Source: Branchiostoma floridae
Lineage: Eukaryota > Chordata > Leptocardii > Amphioxiformes > Branchiostomatidae
Direction of reading: 5' to 3'
NCBI RefSeq assembly: GCF_000003815.2
Contig: NC_049995.1
Location: 220,986-265,861, forward strand
DNA: 44,876 nucleotides
Part shown: positions 31,927-42,410 of the stretch, one piece after another
Layout of the letters: the number at the start of each line of letters is the position of its first letter
Position numbering within the stretch: the stretch's first letter is position 1
Notes under the pieces: model-generated
Told to the model about the DNA's origin: nothing
The model's input: only the letters and a program-made list of their open reading frames with translations
Database searches by the model: none
Made by a program: the position numbers and the translations under genes

Positions 31927-32098
31927 GCGCATGCTTCGGTTGACGTGTACTTGGAATCCAGACGCTAATTAGGCATCTGCGAGGCGCATGCGCGCTTTCG
32001 TTCACCCAGTCGTGAGAAGTACACCACGCCTGTCTGCTACCTCAGTCTGAAACAGGTACAGAGTTGCAATTATTACGGTCACCGATTAACTATAAATT
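31927..32098 (+). promoter_or_regulatory. Promoter-like module B1
   Basis: Counterpart of A1. The NRF1-like GCGCATGCGC at 31984-31993 and TATAAAT at about 32091 are kept, but the CRE core is changed to TGACGTG. Confidence 0.4.
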
Positions 32099-32488
32099 CT
32101 GACCGAGGAAGAAGAAACTTAACGTAGAAGGCTGAAGGCATGTTCCTTTCCTTTATTTTCGTACTTGTTTTAAAAAAAAACAAGTAACATGCGGAGCGGA
32201 ATTTAAGTAAGTCGACATCACGGCTGCTAATTAGTCTACTGTTATTGTTGTTAGAAGCTGGGAAACAGTTGCTTTCACGAACCCCCATTGTACAGTTGTA
32301 ATTCACTTGGCCTAACAGTAAAGGGATACAAAATGCTGTAAAATATAAAAATGTCCGGGGGGGGGGGTTAGCTATAGGGTGGTGCCGGAACCTTTCAGCT
32401 AAACACTTATATAATAAGCATACAGCGCGAGTGATGTGTGGTCTAAACCCAGACGCAAATGAAGACGTCCAAGCATTCCTACCCTCAC

Positions 32489-32540
<52 letters not shown>

Positions 32541-33088
32541 TAGATAGATATGGCAACTGTAATTACCTTTGCTAGTTAGTGTGAATCAAGAATAGGGCCT
32601 GCAGTTGCTCTTTGGATGACTAGCAATGAATTTTGGAAATTGAAAATATTTGAAAATGTAAGATTAGTCTACTTTTCAGTGAAAGTGTGTGTCATTGGTG
32701 TCCAAAGAGAAGTTTAAAAAAGTCGCCAGGGAAATCTTCGAAAGGAAAGCAGTTGAAGACAGGTTATTTTTTATTTTATTTTATGCTGGTTTTTTATAAT
32801 TGTAACTAAACAAAAAAATTGTCGGCCTACCTTTGAGCAAGCCGATATTACTTATTGCATAAGAGCAGCAACTGATTATTTTCTGTTATTGTGAGCCAAA
32901 GAAAAAAAAAATATCAACTTTTGATTGAGACGTAAGATATTTTTCAGCATCCTCCTTCATAGACTTGGTTTACTTGGTATAGCAGCCGATGTTAAAGAGA
33001 TATGCGCATTATTTTAAAAGCAAGGATAGGCGGTGTTAGATAATTGCAAACATTTGTTAGCATGAAAGGAAATAGCAACCTATTCACA

Positions 33089-33268
33089 GCGCATGCTCTG
33101 GATGACGTCTGCTTGGATCCAGACGGTAATTAATTAATCTGTTCAGGCGCATGCGCGCTCCCGTACGCTCACTTGTGAAAAGTACAAGTAAGCCTATCTT
33201 CTACCTCGGTCTGAGTAAGGTACAGGTAGGGCAATTATTACAGTAGCTCGGTAGATGATATATAAATG
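33089..33268 (+). promoter_or_regulatory. Promoter-like module B2
   Basis: Counterpart of A2 with TGACGTC at about 33103, GCGCATGCGC at 33147-33156 and TATATAAAT at about 33259-33267, all three motifs kept. Confidence 0.45.
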
Positions 33269-33864
33269 AGAGAAAATGAACAGAGAAAGAGCTTCTAAAA
33301 TGCAGATTGGATTTTCAATAACTGGTTCATGCTGCTTTCAACTGCTGATTAATAGCAGAATATACCGGGCGAGCTTTGAGCAAGCCGACATTGTAGCGAC
33401 AAATTACTTTTTGTTATGGTCTCCTGATTCAGTTAAACAGTTTCTCGTGCTACTAGTTTTCTAAACGTGGATACTCGAGTTACGAGAGCGCGGTGAGAAA
33501 AATTAAGCTTTTGGAAGGAAGGTAATTCAAATAGTCCCTCTGTATAGGTGTAGTTTACTTGTATGATGGGGCATTTTATAGACGTCTTCCTGACAACCTA
33601 CTCTTGACATGTAAAGCCTATATATAGCCGCCTAGGCTTAATACATTTTTTGCAAACAATTGTAAAGTATGGATATGCAGTGTCATTTTTCAAACATATC
33701 GTTACCGCATTAATCTAGAGAAACCTGCACAGTGCACATGTCATGGCCTGGTCAAAACCCAGGCGCTAATACTCCTTTCACATCGGGCACATTTTTATCG
33801 GACAACTCGTCAGCGATCTCTTAATTCCATTTTCAGCAGTTATACGGCTGGTGCCTTCTCTATC

Positions 33865-34099
33865 GATATAACATACATTCTCATAATTCCACCAGGTGTC
33901 ATTTTACCGCCACCTAAAAAACGTTGTTATAGAGGCCTTCTCAAGATTGTTTTCAACACCTGTATATCTGAATTGTATTACATTTAAGATATTTAACATT
34001 CGGTGTTCAAGACAATCTTGGGAAGACCTCTATACTAACGTTTTTTTTAGGTGGCGGTATAATGACACCTGGTGGAATTATGATAGTCGATGTTATATC
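33865..34099. repeat. Long inverted repeat (arms about 97-99 bp, loop about 39)
   Basis: The left arm 33865-33961 (GATATAACAT...CCACCAGGTGTCATTTTACC...) and the right arm 34001-34099 pair at roughly 88% identity by eye, including the block GGTGTCATT(T/A)TACCGCCACC. A transcript through it would fold into a long hairpin. It could be a foldback element or MITE, but no target duplication was identified at its ends. The matching left arm in copy A falls inside an assembly gap. Confidence 0.85.
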
Positions 34100-35089
34100 A
34101 GTTCCCGAGTTTTACAATTCTTCGCTGACTTTTTGGAGGTTGGTTGATGTTCGCCGTTCTTAACATCATGGAAATGTTACCGGCGATATTTGAGTTCCAA
34201 GTATAGTCTAGATGTCGGGCATGTATAGGCAGGCATACGTCCAGCGCCCAACCCATGTCTCCTTGCAAATGTGAACCTTATTTGAACAAGAAAGTTACCT
34301 CTATGCTTTAAAGTAGCGTACAATTTGGACAACGTGGCTCCGTTGGCAGCATGTGAGCTGGGTTTATCACACAGTAACGATTCAATCACCAGTTCTATTT
34401 TGCCCTTGCGCTTAATTGATTGTTCAAATAAAATTAAATCTCTAGAACTAATATTTTAGATAAAAAATAGAAATTTTCTTTCGGACGTTTCGAGTGACAT
34501 CCATCACTCTTCTTCAGTGTGACAAAAATTACCCGGCAGAGCAATACAGGTTCATCTGACTAGAAAAGTTTGGTCGAACATGTCAATTCACTAATTTTCA
34601 AGGATCGTATGAAACGTCACTCAATTGTAAAGCATGTTCGTTCGCACGAGTTGATCTAAAACACCACCTTAAACCGGAAGGGAATAGAGAACTTCGCGTA
34701 AAACTTTCCATTACATGAGACCCCTCTTTGCATCACAAAGGACAATAACTGTTCCTGTGGTATTGCCTTACCATTGGGAAATATGCGTTAGAAATAATGG
34801 TTTAACTTTAATTAAGTTCGCTTTTTTATCGTTGATGATACAGGTACGATCAGGATAGGAGTTTGCTGAATTGTCAGGAAGGATACCTCGGAAGGAGGAT
34901 TGTTGCAGAGAGGTTGGTGCTGTTATATTGCTGCTTGTTGTTACTGTTCATTTACAAACATGAAAATATGTCGGCCTTACCTTGAGCAAGCCGACATCAC
35001 TTATTGGCATAAAAACAGCGCCAGGTAATCGCCTGCTATTGGGCGCAGAAGTAATTCTATACCTACGTTGCGTTTGTCGCTAAAGGTCA

Positions 35090-35331
35090 CTCTCCCTACA
35101 CCTGCGTCAAGCTTGCGTCACTGCGGGCTTCGTTCATTGCGTCATTGTTTTGTTGTTTTCTCCGATATTTATGATTTAGATATTGCGTAATACGTAAAAG
35201 TATGTCTTATAAGACGACAAAATACACAAAAAAGTCAGAAAATTCGTTCTTTATCTCTGAAATTCGTTGAGTATTTTTCGAAGAACGCAGTGACGCAAGC
35301 TTGGCGCAAGTGCAGTGAGAGTGCACCTTAA
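35090..35331. mobile_element. TIR MITE, second copy
   Basis: Same element and same flanks as 18421-18670 (TAAAGGTCACTC at the left, GAGTGCACCTTAA at the right), inherited with the block. Internal differences are small. Confidence 0.8.
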
Positions 35332-37067
35332 GAGCGTAGCACTTCGGATAAAAGAAGGAAATACAGTCCCGTTTGCACGTCAAACGTATGAAATTGCAAC
35401 CGCAGCCTATAAAATATCATACACCTTGCTATAAATTGGCGGCATCATTTTCTTGTCGCTGAAGAATTGAGTTCCTTACCAAATCTTAGAAAAACCGAAT
35501 TTCTTTTTATAATTTTAAGTCCCTCTCAAGTATGTTGTTTTGCGTATTGCTTGTTTGAAGACCTTTCTTTCTACTATAATTGTCGGCGCACAATCCGTCT
35601 TCTCCCGTCAACAAATAAGCTCTGAGTGAGCGCCACCATTTTGAATGCCGATTTTAATCATGTGATTATTGACTGGTTCGCATAAGTAGACTGCATTTTG
35701 ATTAGATTCGTACGTTTTTCAATAGTGATTTGGCCTTTTTAATGAAATTTAAGCAAATTCTCATGATCCCAAAATTGAATCACTTCATCTAGTCATCATA
35801 ACCCTATCTAGACCGGGCTTTTTTAGGCGAGTACTGGAGAGGAACCCATTCAGACCCCCCTCTTGTAATTTTAGAACGGCTCGATGCAAGACCATAAATT
35901 TGCAGGTAGTAAATGTTTTTAGACATCGCAAATTGAGATATCGCAAATTGTGGTGAAGATTTTTATGAGCAACTGAATTTAAAGATGACCACACCCTTAG
36001 AAGCTTGTCAGGATATAAGTTCCTCTAAATCCGACCATTTCAAAACTATTCTAGGAAGCTGAAATTTCACCAGTATAATAACAAATTTCTCTACAGATTA
36101 TACATGTCAAATTTTATGTTTGAACTCTCAATGGTTCATCTTTTACAGCCACTAGAATTGAGCGAGTTTTTCTATTACAGTTTTTTTCAATGGCCAAATA
36201 CGTAATTTGTTACAGAAAGGGAGTACATGCATCTTTAAAGTTAACAAAAATAAGTCTCTTCTTGATATAAAGTCTGAGAAGACTCCTGTTGTCCATGGCA
36301 ACCGCATCGACGTTCAAATGGCAGCATGCAGGAAATGATGTCATAATTTGGAATCCGCCATTTTGGTTGACAATCTTGAATTTATTTTAAATAAACGTTG
36401 GGACTTTAGGTCCCCTCTCTCTGTCTAGATAGGGTTAAAGTAGTAATGATCTCACAAAAAATACTTAGATTTATGTGATCACTTATTTTACGTTTTTATT
36501 TATTTATTTATTTATTTATTTGATCTGGCCCATGGCCCATAAAAGCAGACACAGTATAAAGATTTTTAAAAAAACTACACCTTCAAATAGTTAACAGTTA
36601 TTTACATAGTGTCGCCAGAAGGTGCTATGGCGAAAGCCGTCCGAGTGTACAAGCAATTGGATTATGTCATTGTCAGACGTCAGCAAGCGTGTAACAAATG
36701 CATGGGTGACCTTGCGGCACCTTGCGTTAAACATTCAACGGTCCAATTGTTTACAAACAAACAACTTGTGCTTGTATGCCTGCCGACCGAAAAGAGCCGT
36801 TTCAATGCGCTGTGGTATGCCACTCGTATGCCACAATGATAATGATGCTTTCTACAAGTTTTTGCCTAGGAGGTGTTTGATAATTTTTATGGCTATAACT
36901 TGCTGCATTAGAAGCAATTGCGTCACCTTAGCGATATTTATAATTATACTTACAGTTAAATTGTTAATAGTTATCAGAATACTAAAGTGAATTATGTTAA
37001 GGTGTTATTTTTAGACTTTGAATGTAAAACCTTTGAGTATCCAGGATTGCAAAGCTACTGGTCTTAT

Positions 37068-37263
37068 NNNNNNNNNNNNNNNNNNNNNNNNNNNNNNNNN
37101 NNNNNNNNNNNNNNNNNNNNNNNNNNNNNNNNNNNNNNNNNNNNNNNNNNNNNNNNNNNNNNNNNNNNNNNNNNNNNNNNNNNNNNNNNNNNNNNNNNNN
37201 NNNNNNNNNNNNNNNNNNNNNNNNNNNNNNNNNNNNNNNNNNNNNNNNNNNNNNNNNNNNNNN
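37068..37263. other. Assembly gap (196 N) hiding the start of receptor copy B
   Basis: Copy A has 195 bp between the matching edges (23922-24116). By alignment the gap holds the upstream E-box, the start codon and the first 38 codons of copy B. Confidence 0.95.
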
Positions 37264-40177
37264 ATGAAAACTGTGCCTTACATGACTGTAGATGTAATGA
37301 GAGAGGACTTCTTGTTGTCCCTCAGAATCTGCCTACGACAGTCATAGAGTACTTTTGCACAACAATTTTATCACAAGTTTGACTCAGTTTGACTTCTCAA
37401 AGTATACGTATCTAAAATTTTTGCATTTACAACACAATCAGATTTCCTCTCTCGCGGAGCAAACATTCTCAGGTCTGGCTCAGCTCGAATATTTGGATCT
37501 TTCACATAATATGATACCAAACATTCGGCCTGGTACATTTCGGGGTCTTACACTCCAAAGCATTAACCTTGAAAACAACAAGATAACTAAAGAAACATTA
37601 GCCCACGAAGCATTCTCAAATCTACCTAACCTCTCGGGTTTGTATTTATCTTCTAACATGGTGACCGATATCCTACCATTTACATTCACAAATGTACCAA
37701 ATCTCCGCAAGCTTATGCTAAACAAAAACCGAATTAATTACATCAAGTCCAGCAGGTTTATAGATCTACCGGAACTTAGGTCTTTGTGGCTGATCTCTAA
37801 TCAAATACGTGCAGTTCAACTTGGGGCATTCTCTAACCTACCGAAAGTCGAAATTATACGGCTACAAGACAACCTCCTAACAACCATTCACCCAGGTGCA
37901 TTTTCAAATGTCCCAAACCTTCGCGAAGTTGGACTGTCGCAAAACCCCTGGAACTGTGACTGCAAAATGGCAGCAATCAAGAATACATTAACTGAGTCAC
38001 ATCCTTCTTACCCTGCCCCAATAGTATTCAAGTCCCAAATCACCTGTCAACAACCTAGTAACCACCGAGGAAAAAATCTTGATGATATTCCTAAAAATCT
38101 AATCTGTGAAAAACCAAAGATTGTGAGATTTGAAAACAAGAAAGGCGCCTCTCTTTTGCATGGAGAAACTCTCCATTTGGTTTGTGAAGCTTCAGGCTTA
38201 CCTGAACCAGATATCACAATCACCCTTCCATCTGGGCATACTCCTGATCCTACGTTTACTATTAAGCCAGGAGGGAGAAACATTATCACCGTGACTAAAT
38301 CAGGTGTTACTGCAGTAGATGCTGGTCAGTACATCTGTATTGCAACCAACGCAGGTGGCTCTACATCTAGCAAACTGTATGTTGATGTTGTACTTGAAAA
38401 ACCAAAGATTGTGAGATTTGAAAACCAAAAAAGCGGCGCAATGGTGCAGGGAGAAACTCTCCATTTAATCTGTGAAGCTTCAGGCTTACCTAAACCAGAT
38501 ATCAAAATCACACTTCCATCTGGACTCACTCCTACACTTACTGTTAAGTCAGGAGAGAGAAAGATTGTTACCATGACCAAATCAGATGTTACTGCAGTAG
38601 ATGCTGGTCAGTACATCTGTATTGCAACCAACGTAGGTGGCTCTGCATCTGGCAAACTGTATGTTGAGGTAGAATGCCCAACATCGGCTATGCCAGGCAT
38701 ATCCACTGGCACAATGAAGATATCTAAAGTCACAACTCCAACACCCACCACACAGGCTGATAGTACGACGTTAAGAAAACCAACGATTGTGAGGTTTAAT
38801 TATAAGATTAACTGTAACACAGAAGTACAGGGAGGGAACCCATATTTGGTCTGTGAAGCTTCAGGTATACTTCCTCCAAATATCATTGTCACTCTCCCAT
38901 CTGGACTGAATGCAACTAGTGGGAGAGTGATTGTGGGAGTGAATGGTACCATCACCATAACTAACGTCAGTGCAGCAGATGTCGGTCTGTACACGTGCAT
39001 TGCGTCAAATCCTGCCGGCTCGGCGTCGGCCACAGCGCTGGTCGATGCCCAAACCTATGCGTCTGTTTCACCAACTTTTAATACGTATCTTCCAGTGTCG
39101 AGAGCCCCACTTAACGGTAATATCCTACCATTTGTTTCGCCCCCTTCTAATGTTCCACATCCAGTGTCAACAGCTTATCCGCTCCACAATTCAGAAGTCC
39201 GCCCCTCAAACGTGCCATTCGCTGTTGGTTTGGGTACATTTCTTGGAGTTTTGTTGATATCCGGTCTTTTAATTGCATTTTGGTGGAAACAAAAACCCCA
39301 AAATGACCCTGTTTTCTTAGCACAGACAATTAACCCTCCCAATACAGACGGCATGGTGAACAGTTCTAACAATGACTCAGGCACTGCAGGTCCAAACGAA
39401 GAACTAAACATGCCTGAAAATGTATATGGGAACCCAGACTCTGACATGGACATTACTTCCTGTGAGGCAACCAGTGGTAACGATGGCCCTGAAGACCAAT
39501 TCGTTCATACTGGGGGTCCAAATCTGAAATCACGTTTGGCACCTGATTCCAAGTTAGTCCACAATGCCTTGACAGTCCATGAACTAGTAAACGTCGTGTA
39601 TGGGAAGGATGTACACGAGAACCCAGACTTTGCCATGGGCATTAAATCCTGTGTGGCAGCCGGTGGTAACGATGACCCTGGAGACCAATTCGATGCTGGA
39701 GGTCCAGAACTGAAATCGGGTTTGCCCTCTAAGTCCAAATTCGTCCACAATCCGTTGACAGTCCATGAACTAGTAAACGTCGTGTATGGGAAGGATGTAT
39801 GTGAGGCTGGGCATAAAGAGGAAGCGTTAGCTGCTACCTCTCATTCCATTCATGGGGAAAACGAAAAAGAAGTCGCTGAAGGAGAAGAATATGCTACCCC
39901 TCATTACGATGATAAGAGTGTCTTTGATAAGAAGTCATCAGTAGAGGGTACCTCTCGTGTCATCTATGATAGTACCAATGGGCAAGAATCAGGTTTCAAT
40001 GCTTCTTCGCAGGTTGTTTATCACAGTGAAGAAGGCAGTGCAGTGTCTGTTGCATCTCCATCCATTTACAAGCATGACAAGGAGAAACAAGAATCTCCGA
40101 ATCGTCCAAAAAATTATGAAACTGACAATCAGAAAACAGTTTCTGTTCCTCGATTTATCTATGAGAATAGTGAATAA
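37264..40177 (+). CDS. LRR-Ig transmembrane receptor, copy B, partial and frameshifted
   Basis: Same protein as copy A from residue 40 onward (ENCALHDCRCNERG at 37266). A one-base deletion near 37350, where copy A has GAGTTAC and B has GAGTAC, shifts the frame after TTVIE; the correct frame resumes at once and stays open to the stop at 40175-40177. LRRs, LRRCT, three Ig domains, membrane span and tail are all present. Lys occupies the position of A's stop. The ten tail tyrosines are all kept; the first YENP is YGNP here, still YxN. Small differences include loss of one glycosylation sequon (A has NAS at 636, B has YAS). The N-terminus is lost in the gap. Whether the deletion is real or a base-calling error cannot be decided from this sequence. 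Confidence 0.87.
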
Positions 40178-40264
40178 GGTCAAACCTACCACTGGAATCT
40201 AAAATGTTAATCCGAATATAGAGTGAGTATCATTATGTGAACAAGCACAACCCTTTGAAAACAT

Positions 40265-40364
40265 NNNNNNNNNNNNNNNNNNNNNNNNNNNNNNNNNNNN
40301 NNNNNNNNNNNNNNNNNNNNNNNNNNNNNNNNNNNNNNNNNNNNNNNNNNNNNNNNNNNNNNNN
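40265..40364. other. Assembly gap (100 N)
   Basis: An exactly 100-base N run, a common placeholder for unknown length. It truncates copy B on the right. Confidence 0.95.
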
Positions 40365-41492
40365 AAAAAGCTGCGTACCTTGATAATGTAAGGGCAATGG
40401 GACACCAATGCAGTACTTCCTATTTCGCTTAATATATCTGCTATAGGTTTGCTATATACTTCATGTCTAAAAGCTGCCATTCTGAAAATCGGACTGCCTT
40501 TACCGGCATTCGCCCGAAGTTCGCCCGAGGTCCGTCCGATGTCAGTGAAGTCAACTTTATTGTCTTATGCGTTATCTTCATACTCACACAGTTCACTTTG
40601 CGGCTCTTGTGGTAGTTTTTGGATTGGTGTATCACAACATTCTTGTTGATATTATTGTTTTCAGTGAGCCCGTCCACTCCACTCATGTCTTACATATATC
40701 CCGCAATTAAATTTTACACAAATATTGGCTTTTTACAATGTTCAATACATAGTACAATCTCATTAACAAATTATTATCAGTTGTGTTGGGCCGACGTCGG
40801 ACGGGCTCCGTCTATTTGTAAAGGGGGCAAATTTTCAGCGATAAATACAGCCGATACTCGGGCGATGTTGAAATTCGGCGAGCTCTGACCGATCTGAAAA
40901 TTCGGCCCGGCGTCCGCATGAATTGTAAAGCCGACTTTCATGATCGCCAGGACGTCGGTTGTTCATGCCCATTTGGAGCTCGCCAACACGTAGGCCGAGC
41001 TCAATTCTTGATTTGTAACAAACAAACCAACAAACGACTTGATATGATAAAAGACAAATAGGCGAACTGTCACACAAAAGACATTCAGTAGGGGGCTCAT
41101 CCCTAATCTTATCATGTACCACGGAACAAGAGCAAACAGACTTTTCATGTCATTAGAAATTTCCAATAAAATGTTTTGTCTTCTACTGTGGCGGACACAA
41201 TATCTTTACGACATTATTGCTATTTCAGCAGGTTCAAACGAAAGCAACGTTATTTCATACAAGGTCGAACTTCAAGTACTGTATGCATAACAGATAAAAT
41301 CATACTGATTCTGGCCGGATGACAAAAGAAAATCGATGGTACATGTAGTTGAGAATACAGGATCTACGAGAGAACTACTTAAAGAAGTACGCGATCATAA
41401 AAATATGGCCTTTTTCTTTAAGGACGTCGACGAGCTAAGTAATCTTAAGACTGGTTTACCCAAATACAGATCTTATCAATTTCATCAATTCG
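40365..41492. other. Non-coding stretch, possible repeat remnants
   Basis: No gene recognised. Words such as TTCGCCCGA, GTCCGTCCGATGTC and GTCGGACGGGCTCC recur at 40508-40545 and 40795-40985, suggesting a decayed repeat, but no termini could be fixed. Confidence 0.35.
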
Positions 41493-42410
41493 GTGTTCCA
41501 CATTGTTCTTAAGTGTTCCAGAAGCTCCGTCAATGCCGCTGTAAGGGGGGAACTAGGAGCGTTCCCACTGTACATTGACACCCAAACTCATTTGATAAAA
41601 TATTGGCTAAGACTGCAGAACATGTCTAATGACAGAATTGTGAAAATAGCATATGATGTAGCTGTTGAAGAAGATCAAGATTGGGCTGTACATGTTCAAG
41701 ATATGCTAAGCCGACATGGGTTTCGAAATATCTGGCTCAATCCTACCGTTGACGCCAAATATTTTGGACACACATTTAAAGAACGCATGAAGGACACATT
41801 CCTCTCTGAATGGAGACAAAAACTAAGAAACAACAATAAACTCAAAGTGTATTCTAAAATAAAAACCCAATTCGGTATAGAAAACTACCTCTTATCTATT
41901 CAAAACAAAAATTTTGTGAATAGTATTACCAAACTGAGAATAAGTGCACACTGCCTCGAAATCGAAAAAGGTCGCCACCATAATATACCAACAGATCAGA
42001 GACTATGTCCTTCATGTCAAGATGAGACTAGCATTGAAGATGAGTATCATTTCATTATGACTTGTCCTACATACATTGAAGAAAGACAAAAGTCATGACT
42101 CTATATCTATGTACATAGGTCAATACATTTATCACGCCATGCAAAAAAGAAACTGTACCATTCCTAAATAACTTTTGACAAATGTTATGTCGCTAGTAGC
42201 ATAGAAATACCAAACCTGATGTATGCCATAGTTCCCTCTATTACCTACTGTAGATACCACTAGTATAATATTGTAATAGCTGTAATTGTTGCAATATAAC
42301 GTATATGTGTAGTATTAGACTGTACCTTTTGTTATATATGCATGTACATTGCCATACATTGTCACTGCTACAACTGTTGCGCAATAAACCATCTATCTAT
42401 CTATCTATCT
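41493..42410 (+). mobile_element. LINE ORF2 C-terminal fragment with 3' tail
   Basis: A 201-residue frame (41493-42098) ends with a Cys/His cluster: LCPSCQDETSIEDEYHFIMT and then CP. This C-x2-C...H-x4-C arrangement is common at the C-terminus of ORF2 in many animal LINEs, just after helical segments like KMKDTFLSEWRQKL. An AATAAA at about 42383 and an (ATCT)n tail at 42391-42410 follow the stop. The element is 5'-truncated, and the residues after the stop look like decayed continuation (CKKETVPFLNNF in another frame), so this copy is dead. Confidence 0.75.

Larger units (their letters stand above)
31688..40264. repeat. Segmental duplication, copy B
   Basis: Partner of 15050-27118. It contains the same two promoter-like modules, MITE, TTTA microsatellite and receptor gene, but lacks A's 3.5-kb block and a 40-bp piece present in A at about 16890-16928. 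It ends at a 100-N gap of standard placeholder length, so its true right boundary is unknown. Confidence 0.93.
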
